64,000 bases of DNA from assembly GCA_964509545.1 (NCBI GenBank), contig CAZDXQ010000008.1, forward strand, positions 52,239 through 116,238. Direction: 5' to 3'. The position numbers and the translations under genes were made by a program. Positions 35,211 to 42,662 of this stretch are shown piece by piece. This DNA is from JADJWR01 sp964509545 (GTDB lineage: Bacteria > Pseudomonadota > Gammaproteobacteria > Burkholderiales > Burkholderiaceae_F). How positions within the stretch are numbered: the first letter of the stretch is position 1; each line of letters begins with the position of its first letter. The notes under the pieces are model-generated. The model ran no database searches. It saw nothing but the letters and a program-made list of their open reading frames with translations, and was not told the origin of the DNA.

Positions 35211-36389
35211 ATGCAGCAGGCAGTTATCGTCGCGGCGGCGCGTACCGCCATCGGCAAGTTCGGCGGTGCATTGGCCAAGACGCCGGCACCGGAACTCGGC
35301 GCCGTGGTGATCCAGGAAGTGATCAGGCGCGCCAAGCTGGCACCGGAGCAGGTCGATGAGGTGATCCTCGGCCAGGTTCTGACGGCCGGCTCGGGCCAGA
35401 ACCCGGCCCGTCAGGCGCTGATCAGGGCCGGTCTTCCGGTCGGGGTGCCGGCCATGACGATCAACAAGGTCTGCGGCTCGGGGCTGAAGGCGGTGATGCT
35501 GGCGGCGCAGGCGATCGCCAATGCCGATGCGGAAACCGTCATTGCCGGCGGGCAGGAGAACATGAGCCTGGCGCCGCACGTGCTGATGAATTCGCGCGAC
35601 GGATTCCGCATGGGCGACGCCAAGATGATCGACAGCATGATCGTCGACGGCCTATGGGACATCTACAACAAGTACCACATGGGCATCACCGCCGAGAACG
35701 TCGCCAGGCAGTACGGCATCAATCGAAGCACGCAGGATGAGTTCGCGCTGGCCTCGCAGGCCAAGGCGATCGCGGCCCAGGATGCTGGCCGGTTCAGGGA
35801 CGAGATCGTCGCGGTGATGCTGCCGCAGAGAAAGGGCGATCCGGTTGCCTTCGATACCGACGAGTTCGTCAACCGCAAGACCAATGCCGAGGCGCTGGCC
35901 GGACTGAAGCCGGCGTTCGACAAGGAAGGAACGGTCACGGCCGGCAACGCCTCCGGCATCAACGACGGCGCGGCCGCGGTGGTGGTGATGTCGGAGGCGC
36001 GTGCCAAGGCGCTCGGCATCAGGCCGCTGGCGCGGATCAAGGCCTTTGCTTCGAGCGGCGTCGACCCGAAGATCATGGGCATGGGTCCGGTGCCGGCGTC
36101 GCGGCGGGCGCTGGAGAAGGCCGGATGGAAGGCGGCTGATCTCGACCTGATGGAGATCAACGAGGCTTTTGCGGCGCAAGCCTGTGCGGTAAACAAGGAG
36201 ATGGGCTGGGATACGTCGAAGATCAACGTCAACGGCGGCGCGATCGCGCTCGGCCACCCGATCGGCGCCAGCGGCTGCCGGATCCTGGTAACGCTGCTGC
36301 ACGAGATGCAGCGGCGGGACGCAAAGAAAGGGCTGGCGTCGCTGTGCATCGGCGGCGGCATGGGCGTTGCGCTCGCCGTCGAAAGATAA
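35211..36389 (+). CDS. phaA: Acetyl-CoA acetyltransferase PhaA (beta-ketothiolase)
   Basis: A 392-residue biosynthetic thiolase that joins two acetyl-CoA to acetoacetyl-CoA, the first step of PHB synthesis. The acyl-accepting Cys88 is in NKVCGSGLKAV. The C-terminal signatures MEINEAFAAQ, GGAIALGHPIGASGCR and CIGGGMG supply the catalytic His and second Cys. It follows phaC by 67 bases with a strong AAGGAGG ribosome site. Its place in the pha operon separates it from the BktB-type paralogue at 40120. Confidence 0.96.
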   Translation: MQQAVIVAAARTAIGKFGGALAKTPAPELGAVVIQEVIRRAKLAPEQVDEVILGQVLTAGSGQNPARQALIRAGLPVGVPAMTINKVCGSGLKAVMLAAQAIANADAETVIAGGQENMSLAPHVLMNSRDGFRMGDAKMIDSMIVDGLWDIYNKYHMGITAENVARQYGINRSTQDEFALASQAKAIAAQDAGRFRDEIVAVMLPQRKGDPVAFDTDEFVNRKTNAEALAGLKPAFDKEGTVTAGNASGINDGAAAVVVMSEARAKALGIRPLARIKAFASSGVDPKIMGMGPVPASRRALEKAGWKAADLDLMEINEAFAAQACAVNKEMGWDTSKINVNGGAIALGHPIGASGCRILVTLLHEMQRRDAKKGLASLCIGGGMGVALAVER

Positions 36390-36458
36390 GTCGACGAAAG
36401 GCGGCAAGTGACGGGCGACAGATGAGCGGCAAGCCGCGGGATGCAGCAGCGGCGACGA

Positions 36459-36479
36459 TTCACATTTCACATTTCACGT
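36459..36479. repeat. Three tandem 7-base units before phaB
   Basis: TTCACAT is repeated twice and then followed by TTCACGT (36459-36465, 36466-36472, 36473-36479). The repeat lies in the 112-base gap between phaA and phaB, 23 bases before the phaB start. No role is known to me. Confidence 0.6.
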
Positions 36480-36501
36480 AGCACCTCACGAGGAGACAAG
36501 A

Positions 36502-37236
36502 ATGGCAAGGCTTGCATACGTCACGGGCGGCATGGGCGGCATCGGCACCGCGATCTGCCAGCGCCTGCACAAGGCCGGCTTCAAGGTGGTCGCCGGCTGC
36601 GGACCGACGCGCGACTACAACAAGTGGCTGGCCGAGCAGAAGGAACTCGGCTACACGTTCCACGCCTCGGTCGGCAACGTCGCCGACTGGGAGTCGACGG
36701 TGCAGGCCTTCGCCAAGACGAAAGCCGAACACGGTCCGATCGACGTGCTGGTCAACAATGCCGGAATCACCCGTGACCGGCTTTTTGTCAAGATGACCCG
36801 CGACGACTGGGACGCGGTGATCGACACCAACTTGAATTCCCTGTTCAACGCCACCAAGCAGGTGGTGCCCGACATGATCGAAAGGGGCTGGGGGCGCATC
36901 ATCCAGATCTCGTCGGTCAATGGGGAGAAAGGACAGGCCGGCCAGACCAACTACTCCGCTGCCAAGGCCGGCATGCACGGTTTCACCATGGCGCTGGCGC
37001 AGGAACTCGCCAGCAAGGGCGTGACGGTCAACACCGTGAGCCCCGGCTATATCGGCACCGACATGGTGCGGGCGATCAAGCCGGAAATCCTCGAGAAGAT
37101 CGTGGCGACGATCCCGGTCAAGCGCCTCGGCACGCCTGACGAGATCGCCTCCATCGTCACCTGGCTGGCGGGCGACGACTCCGGGTTCACCACCGGCGCC
37201 GACTTCAGCTGCAACGGCGGCCTGCACATGGGTTGA
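36502..37236 (+). CDS. phaB: Acetoacetyl-CoA reductase PhaB
   Basis: A 244-residue short-chain dehydrogenase that reduces acetoacetyl-CoA to (R)-3-hydroxybutyryl-CoA with NADPH. The cofactor loop is TGGMGGIG (8-15); NNAG is at 85-88; the catalytic Ser138, Tyr151 and Lys155 are in ISSVNGEKGQAGQTNYSAAK. The C-terminal GADFSCNGGLHMG is diagnostic for PhaB. Length agrees with R. eutropha PhaB1. The start has GAGGAGA upstream. It supplies monomer to PhaC encoded two genes earlier. Confidence 0.96.
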   Translation: MARLAYVTGGMGGIGTAICQRLHKAGFKVVAGCGPTRDYNKWLAEQKELGYTFHASVGNVADWESTVQAFAKTKAEHGPIDVLVNNAGITRDRLFVKMTRDDWDAVIDTNLNSLFNATKQVVPDMIERGWGRIIQISSVNGEKGQAGQTNYSAAKAGMHGFTMALAQELASKGVTVNTVSPGYIGTDMVRAIKPEILEKIVATIPVKRLGTPDEIASIVTWLAGDDSGFTTGADFSCNGGLHMG

Positions 37237-37253
37237 CGCAGGAGCCGGCGAAA

Positions 37254-37282
37254 GGCGGGCGGGACGCTCAGTGCCGCCCGCC
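37254..37282 (+). terminator. Hairpin between phaB and phaR
   Basis: GGCGGGCGG (37254-37262) pairs with CCGCCCGCC (37274-37282) around an 11-base loop, 18 bases after the phaB stop. It has no clear U-run, so it may be a weak or factor-dependent terminator that separates phaCAB from phaR. Confidence 0.45.
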
Positions 37283-37310
37283 GCGTGTTCGACCTCGCCG
37301 GCGCAGTCCC

Positions 37311-37326
37311 TTGTTTTGGCTACAAT
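37311..37326 (+). promoter_or_regulatory. phaR: Candidate promoter for phaR
   Basis: TACAAT (37321-37326) is a good -10 hexamer about 80 bases before the phaR start and is preceded by a T-rich TTGTTTTGG. No -35 is present at standard spacing. It lies just after the phaB-phaR hairpin, which supports separate transcription of phaR. Confidence 0.35.
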
Positions 37327-37404
37327 TTGCTGCACAAGCGTGCTGCCATCGTCCGGCGCGTCGCGCCGCAGCAGATGTCGCACCGAATCAAGGGAGACCG
37401 AAAG

Positions 37405-37938
37405 ATGGCTGCTGTCCGTCTGATCAAGAAATACCCGAACCGTCGCCTGTACGACACGCAGACGAGCAGTTACATCACGCTTTCTGACGTCAAGCAGCTG
37501 GTACTCGACCAGGAGGAGTTCAAGGTCGTCGACGCGAAGACTGGCGAGGACCTGACCCGGCAGATCCTGATGCAGATCATCCTCGAGGAGGAGCAGGAGG
37601 GGCAGCCGATGTTCACGCCGCCGGTGCTGTCGCAGATCATCCGCAGCTACGGCAACGCGATGCAGGGCATGATGGGCGCGTACCTCGAGAAGAACGTGCA
37701 GGCGTTCGTCGACATCCAGAACAAGCTGCAGGAACAGAGCAAGGCGTTTTACGACAGCAACAAGGTCGGCCCCGAGATGTGGACCCAGTTCGTCAACATG
37801 CAGGCGCCGATGCTGCAGTCGATGATGTCGAGCTACATCGAACAGTCCAAGGACCTGTTCATGCAGATGCAGGAGAACATGAGCAAGCAGGCGCGCTCGA
37901 TGTTCACCGGTTTCCAGTTCCCGCCCGAGAAGAAGTGA
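37405..37938 (+). CDS. phaR: Polyhydroxyalkanoate synthesis repressor PhaR
   Basis: A 177-residue regulator. The N-terminal DNA/PHB-binding domain has the strongly conserved LIKKYPNRRLYDTQTSSYIT (residues 6-25) followed by DVKQLV and EEFKVVDAKTGEDLT. The C-terminal part (about 90-170) is Met/Gln-rich amphipathic helix. In R. eutropha PhaR represses the phasin gene phaP and itself and is released by binding PHB granules. The ATG at 37405 is chosen over an upstream open frame because GGGAGA precedes it and the family begins here. It stands directly after phaB, as in most betaproteobacteria. Confidence 0.95.
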   Translation: MAAVRLIKKYPNRRLYDTQTSSYITLSDVKQLVLDQEEFKVVDAKTGEDLTRQILMQIILEEEQEGQPMFTPPVLSQIIRSYGNAMQGMMGAYLEKNVQAFVDIQNKLQEQSKAFYDSNKVGPEMWTQFVNMQAPMLQSMMSSYIEQSKDLFMQMQENMSKQARSMFTGFQFPPEKK

Positions 37939-38047
37939 TCGCTGCGGCTGCCGCCGCCCGGAAGGCCGCTCGACGCGCGGTCGTGATCTCAGCCGGCTAG
38001 GGACCAAGCGCCCTGATCGCGGCCGCCCGCCGGCCGCGCCGCTCGCC

Positions 38048-39370
38048 ATGAAGCACCCCACCGTCGGCTTCGTATCTCTCGGCTGCCCGAAGGCGCTGGT
38101 CGACTCCGAGCGCATCATCACCCGGCTTCGCGCCGAGGGTTACGCGATGAGCGCAGACTACGAGGGCGCCGATCTCGTCGTCGTCAACACCTGCGGCTTC
38201 ATCGATGCGGCGGTGCAGGAATCGCTCGACGCAATCGGCGAAGCGCTGGCCGAGAACGGGCGGGTCATCGTCACCGGCTGCCTTGGCGCGCGCGCCGACC
38301 GTGGCGAGAACCTGGTCGCGAAGGTGCATCCGAAGGTGCTTGCCGTCACCGGGCCGCACGCGGCCGATGAGGTGCTGGCTCACGTACATGCCCACCTGCC
38401 CAGGCCGCACGACCCGTTCACCGACCTGGTGCCACCGGCGGGCATCAAGCTCACGCCGAAGCATTACGCCTACCTGAAGATCGCCGAAGGCTGCAATCAC
38501 CGTTGCACCTTCTGCATCATTCCGTCCATGCGCGGGGACCTGGTCAGCCGGCCGATTGGCGAGGTCATGCGCGAGGCCGAGAGCCTCGTTCGCCAGGGCG
38601 TGCGGGAAATCCTGGTCATCTCGCAGGACACCAGCGCCTACGGCGTCGATCTCCGTTACAAGCTCGACTTCGTCGGCGGCCGCGCCGTACGGACCAGGAT
38701 GACGACGCTGGTGCAGGAACTGGCCCGGCTGGGCGTCTGGGTCCGCCTGCACTATGTGTATCCGTACCCCCACGTCGACGAGGTGGTGCCGCTGATGGCC
38801 GAGGGCAAGGTGCTGCCTTACCTCGACGTGCCGCTGCAGCACGCACATCCCGAAGTGCTGCGCCGAATGAGGCGGCCTGCCTGCGGCGAGAAGAACATCG
38901 AGCGCATCCGCGCCTGGCGCCGCATCTGCCCGGAGATCACGCTGCGCAGTACGTTCATCGTCGGCTTTCCGGGCGAGACCGAAAACCAGTTCGAAACCCT
39001 GCTCGATTTCCTGCGCGAAGCCGAGCTCGACCGCGTCGGCTGCTTTGCCTATTCGCCGGTCGAAGGTGCGGCGGCCAATGCACTCGACGGCGCGCTTCCC
39101 GACGAGGTGCGCGAAGAGCGCCGCGCCCGCTTCATGCAGGTTCAGGAGGAGATCTCGCGTCGGCGCCTGGCACGCAAGCTCGGCTCGGTGCAGCGCGTGC
39201 TGATCGACGAAGTCGGGGCAACGGTTGCGATCGGCCGCAGCAGCGCCGATGCGCCCGAGATCGACGGCGTCGTCCGCGTGAAGACGAGGCGCCGGCTGGC
39301 AGCCGGCGACTTCATCGATGTCCGCATCACCGAGACGCGCGCGCACGATCTCGTCGGGGTGCCGGCCTGA
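38048..39370 (+). CDS. rimO: Ribosomal protein uS12 methylthiotransferase RimO
   Basis: A 440-residue radical-SAM enzyme that methylthiolates Asp88/89 of ribosomal protein S12. The N-terminal UPF0004 domain has Cys13, Cys49 and Cys78 for one 4Fe-4S cluster. The radical-SAM cluster is held by Cys149, Cys153 and Cys156 in GCNHRCTFCIIPSMRG. A C-terminal TRAM domain (about 370-440) completes the family architecture. Its opening SLGCPKALVDSE separates RimO from MiaB. The gene begins 109 bases after phaR. Confidence 0.95.
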   Translation: MKHPTVGFVSLGCPKALVDSERIITRLRAEGYAMSADYEGADLVVVNTCGFIDAAVQESLDAIGEALAENGRVIVTGCLGARADRGENLVAKVHPKVLAVTGPHAADEVLAHVHAHLPRPHDPFTDLVPPAGIKLTPKHYAYLKIAEGCNHRCTFCIIPSMRGDLVSRPIGEVMREAESLVRQGVREILVISQDTSAYGVDLRYKLDFVGGRAVRTRMTTLVQELARLGVWVRLHYVYPYPHVDEVVPLMAEGKVLPYLDVPLQHAHPEVLRRMRRPACGEKNIERIRAWRRICPEITLRSTFIVGFPGETENQFETLLDFLREAELDRVGCFAYSPVEGAAANALDGALPDEVREERRARFMQVQEEISRRRLARKLGSVQRVLIDEVGATVAIGRSSADAPEIDGVVRVKTRRRLAAGDFIDVRITETRAHDLVGVPA

Positions 39371-39387
39371 TCGAACGGAGGGCCGTG

Positions 39388-40020
39388 ATGACTTATCGCC
39401 TGTACTGGGCGCGCCGCTCGGGTGCGGCCGCGGTCGAGTTCCTGCTCACGCAGCTCGGCGTCGACTTCGAATTGCTCGACGCAACGCCGTGGAGCGAACC
39501 TCCGGGGCCGGCGTTCGAGGAACTCAAGCGCGTCAATCCGCTCGGTCAGCTGCCGACGCTGATCACGCCCGGAGGCGAGATGCTGACCGAGAGCGTCGCC
39601 ATCCTGTGGACGCTGCTCGAAAGGCATCCGAGCCGCTGGGTCCCCTGCCCATCGGACCGGCGTCGGGCGCAGTGCCTGCGCTGGATGTGCTTCGCCGCGT
39701 CGAACCTCTATGCCGCCGTGGGCATCGCCGACTATCCGATGCGATGGGTGGCTAAACCGTCGGCAGCCAGGGCGCTCGAAGCCGGCGCCGTCGCCCGGAT
39801 GCGGCAAGGCTGGGCGCATGTGGCTGCCGCCTGCGGCGGCACGCCGTTTTTCCTCGGCGATGACCCGTTCATTGTCGACGTGTACCTGGCGCAGATGTCG
39901 CGCTGGTGGCGGATGCGCGATCATCTGCGGCAGGCGCAGCCGGCCCTGGCCGAACTGATGCAGCGGGTCGACCGATTGCCCGAAGTGGCGCCGATCTGGG
40001 CCCGGCACTGGGATGCGTGA
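39388..40020 (+). CDS. Glutathione S-transferase family protein
   Basis: A 210-residue protein with a thioredoxin-like N-terminal domain (MTYRLYWARRSGAAAVEFLL; the VNPLGQLPTLITPGGEMLTESVAIL core with cis-Pro and the ES glutathione-binding pair at about 50-72) and an all-helical C-terminal domain (about 85-210, including FLGDDPFIVDVYLAQMSRWW). This is a normal GST layout. The substrate cannot be told. The start codon has GGAGGG seven bases upstream, and the gene follows rimO by 17 bases on the same strand. Confidence 0.88.
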   Translation: MTYRLYWARRSGAAAVEFLLTQLGVDFELLDATPWSEPPGPAFEELKRVNPLGQLPTLITPGGEMLTESVAILWTLLERHPSRWVPCPSDRRRAQCLRWMCFAASNLYAAVGIADYPMRWVAKPSAARALEAGAVARMRQGWAHVAAACGGTPFFLGDDPFIVDVYLAQMSRWWRMRDHLRQAQPALAELMQRVDRLPEVAPIWARHWDA

Positions 40021-40119
40021 CGTTCACGGGGCGGTCCGGCCGTCCGGTCTGCAGCAGAATCGTGCCGCGGTTGCCCGTGCCAGAATCACCGCGACCGCCA
40101 CTCACCGGAGGAGCTCGCC

Positions 40120-41301
40120 ATGCGTGAAGTCGTCGTCGTCAGTGCCGTCCGCACCGCCATCGGGACCTTCGGCGGCAGCCTGAAGGATGTCCCGCCCACC
40201 CAGCTCGGCGCCATGGTCGTCAGGGAAGCGCTGGCCCGCGCCAGCGTCGACGGCGGCGATGTCGGCCATGTCGTGTTCGGCAACGTCATCCACACCGAAC
40301 CGAAGGACATGTACCTCGCCCGGGTGGCCGCGATCGAGGGGGGCGTCAACGAGCGCACGCCGTGCCTGACATTGAACCGCCTGTGCGGCAGCGGCCTGCA
40401 GGCGATTGTTTCGGCGGCGCAGACGATCATGCTCGGCGATGCCGACATCGCGATCGGCGCCGGCGCCGAAAGCATGTCGCGCGCTCCTTATGCGATCCCG
40501 GCCGCGCGCTGGGGCCAGCGGATGGGCGACGGCAAGGTGCTCGACATGATGGTCGCGGCGCTGCATGACCCGTTCCACAACATCCATATGGGCGTGACCG
40601 CCGAGAACGTCGCCGCCAAGTGGGGCATCACGCGGCAGATGCAGGACGAACTAGCCGTCGAAAGCCATCGCCGGGCCGCCGCCGCGACCAAGGCCGGCCA
40701 CTTCAGGAGCCAGATCCTGCCGGTCACCGTCAAGGGGCGGAAGGGCGAGGCGGTGTTCGACACCGACGAGCACTTCCGCGACAACGCCACACTCGAGGAC
40801 ATGGCGAAGCTGAAGCCGGTGTTCGTGAAGGAGAACGGCACGGTGACGGCGGGCAATGCCTCAGGCATCAACGACGGGGCCAGCGCCGTGGTGCTGATGG
40901 CACGCGAGGTGGCCGAGCGGCGCGGAGTCAAGCCGCTGGCCCGGCTGGTCGGCTATGGCCATGCCGGCGTCGATCCGAAGTACATGGGTATCGGCCCGGT
41001 GCCGGCGACGCAGAACGTGATGAAACGGACGGGGCTGAAGGTCGCGCAGATGGACGTGATCGAGGCGAACGAGGCCTTCGCCGCGCAGGCGTGCGCCGTG
41101 GTAAAGGACCTCGAGGCAGACCCGAAGAAGGTCAATCCCAACGGCAGCGGCATCTCGCTCGGCCACCCGATCGGCGCCACCGGAGCCATCATCACGACCA
41201 AGGCGATTTACGAACTGCAGCGCATCGGCGGCCGCTATGCACTGGTGACGATGTGCATCGGCGGCGGGCAGGGCATCGCCGCCGTGTTCGAGCGCCTGTA
41301 G
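40120..41301 (+). CDS. bktB: Broad-specificity beta-ketothiolase BktB
   Basis: A 393-residue thiolase. By memory it is strikingly like R. eutropha BktB along its length (EVVVVSAVRTAIGTFGGSL, VGHVVFGNVIHTEP, LNRLCGSGLQAIVSAAQT). The acyl Cys is Cys89; VIEANEAFAAQAC, GSGISLGHPIGATGA and CIGGGQG complete the active site. BktB accepts propionyl-CoA as well as acetyl-CoA, giving 3-ketovaleryl-CoA for 3-hydroxyvalerate polymers. Its presence about 4 kb from phaCAB fits a copolymer-making organism. GGAGGAG precedes the start. Confidence 0.9.
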   Translation: MREVVVVSAVRTAIGTFGGSLKDVPPTQLGAMVVREALARASVDGGDVGHVVFGNVIHTEPKDMYLARVAAIEGGVNERTPCLTLNRLCGSGLQAIVSAAQTIMLGDADIAIGAGAESMSRAPYAIPAARWGQRMGDGKVLDMMVAALHDPFHNIHMGVTAENVAAKWGITRQMQDELAVESHRRAAAATKAGHFRSQILPVTVKGRKGEAVFDTDEHFRDNATLEDMAKLKPVFVKENGTVTAGNASGINDGASAVVLMAREVAERRGVKPLARLVGYGHAGVDPKYMGIGPVPATQNVMKRTGLKVAQMDVIEANEAFAAQACAVVKDLEADPKKVNPNGSGISLGHPIGATGAIITTKAIYELQRIGGRYALVTMCIGGGQGIAAVFERL

Positions 41302-41406
41302 GGGTTCTGCGTCACCGGAAGGGGATCCGGCGGCCAGTGCGGGCCGGACATCGCCGTGCGCGAGTACAGTCCCGAACATCGTCAACCCCAGTCAAGGAGA
41401 GTGCCG

Positions 41407-41640
41407 ATGTTCAGGATCGCCGCTTTCGTCCTCGCCGCGGCGGCGGCGGGGTATGGCCTGCATGCTTTGGCGCAAGGCCGACTCGACGCGCGCCCCGCGG
41501 CGGCGCCGATGGGGACCTCGTCATCGAACGGCGTTTCGTTTGCGTGGTTCTACGACCCGACCGAGCGCATCGTCTATGTCTGCCGCACCGGCGGCAACAG
41601 CGATGCGCTCGAATGCAAGGGCAGGGCGCAGCTGCCCTGA
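41407..41640 (+). CDS. Small secreted or membrane-anchored protein
   Basis: A 77-residue protein with a hydrophobic N-terminal segment (MFRIAAFVLAAAAAGYGLHA) like a signal peptide or anchor, then a short polar part containing VSFAWFYDPTERIVYVCR and ALECKG, with two Cys that could form a disulfide. AAGGAGA lies about eight bases upstream of the ATG, which fixes the start and supports translation. I do not recognise the family. It follows bktB by 105 bases. Confidence 0.65.
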   Translation: MFRIAAFVLAAAAAGYGLHALAQGRLDARPAAAPMGTSSSNGVSFAWFYDPTERIVYVCRTGGNSDALECKGRAQLP

Positions 41641-41669
41641 GCAAACGGCCTCGCCGCTGTCGCGCACGG

Positions 41670-42530
41670 TCAGTGCGTGTCGGCGAACCAGGCCAGCACG
41701 CCATCGAGCGGGCTGTGGTTCAGGCTGTGCGTCGCCTGCTGCGCGACGATGGGCGTGGCGCGATAGGCCACTGACAGTCCGGCGAGCCGCATCATCTTCA
41801 GATCGTCGGCGCCGCCGCCGATGACCAAGCTTTGCGTGGTGGCGCAGCCGATCGCGGCGCAGGCATCGCGCACGGCCTGTGCCTTGCCTGAAGCATCGAC
41901 GATCGCGCCGCCTCCGGGACCGGTGGCCCGGCCCGTGAGAATTCCGTTGGCGATTTCGATTTCGTTCGCGCGCGTGTCATCGAAAGCGAGTCGGCGCTGC
42001 AGCCTCTCGGCGAAGAAGCCGAATCCTCCCGTCACCAGTGTCCGCAGTCCGGCGGCTTTGCAGCAGAGCAGCCGGTTCTCGGCGCCGGGATTCAGCCGCA
42101 GCTTCTCGTCGTAGACGCGTGCCAACAGCGTGGCGTCGGCACCGGCCAGCATCGCCACCCGCTGGCGCAGTCTTTGCGCGTCGTCGGCGATCTCGCCGCG
42201 CATCGCCGCCTTGGTGATCGCCGCCACTTCCTTGCCCTTGCCGGCATAGGCCGCGACCTCGTCGAGCGTTTCGATGCCGATCAGCGTCGAATCCATGTCC
42301 AGCACCAGCAGCCGGAAGTCCGCCAGCTTCAGGCCCGGCGGCACGAACGCGGCGTCGCACTTCCAGTAGCGCGCGAGCGCGGCGGCGGCCTTGCGCGTGT
42401 CTGCGTCGTCCTGGATCTGCACCAGCCGCGCGCTGTTGAGCCGGCGCTGCACGCGCCGGGCAATGCACGCGACCCTGAAGGCGTCGACGGCGGCGGTGGG
42501 CAGGTCGGCGGATTGAATGACGAGATCCAT
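41670..42530 (-). CDS. serB: Phosphoserine phosphatase SerB
   Basis: A 286-residue haloacid-dehalogenase enzyme for the last step of serine synthesis. The nucleophile motif DMDST is at 78-82 and is followed by LIGIETLDEVAAYAGKG. GFGFFAERLQRRL, TGRATGPGGG and VIGGGADDLKMM are the later HAD motifs in order. The N-terminal 70 residues are a regulatory ACT-like domain, as in other proteobacterial SerB proteins. The small gene before it is on the other strand, and mfd lies 132 bases upstream, so it may have its own promoter or share mfd's. Confidence 0.93.
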   Translation of the reverse strand: MDLVIQSADLPTAAVDAFRVACIARRVQRRLNSARLVQIQDDADTRKAAAALARYWKCDAAFVPPGLKLADFRLLVLDMDSTLIGIETLDEVAAYAGKGKEVAAITKAAMRGEIADDAQRLRQRVAMLAGADATLLARVYDEKLRLNPGAENRLLCCKAAGLRTLVTGGFGFFAERLQRRLAFDDTRANEIEIANGILTGRATGPGGGAIVDASGKAQAVRDACAAIGCATTQSLVIGGGADDLKMMRLAGLSVAYRATPIVAQQATHSLNHSPLDGVLAWFADTH

Positions 42531-42662
42531 GGCGGCGATGAGCGCTGGCCGCAGGGCGCGGCTAACGAACCCTGCCGTGGGAGCGATCAGCGGCGAGGCG
42601 CGGGGCAGTCCCCATGATCTCCGCGGTTCGCAGACCGCGGCGCGGCGATCGTAGGGGGCGGG

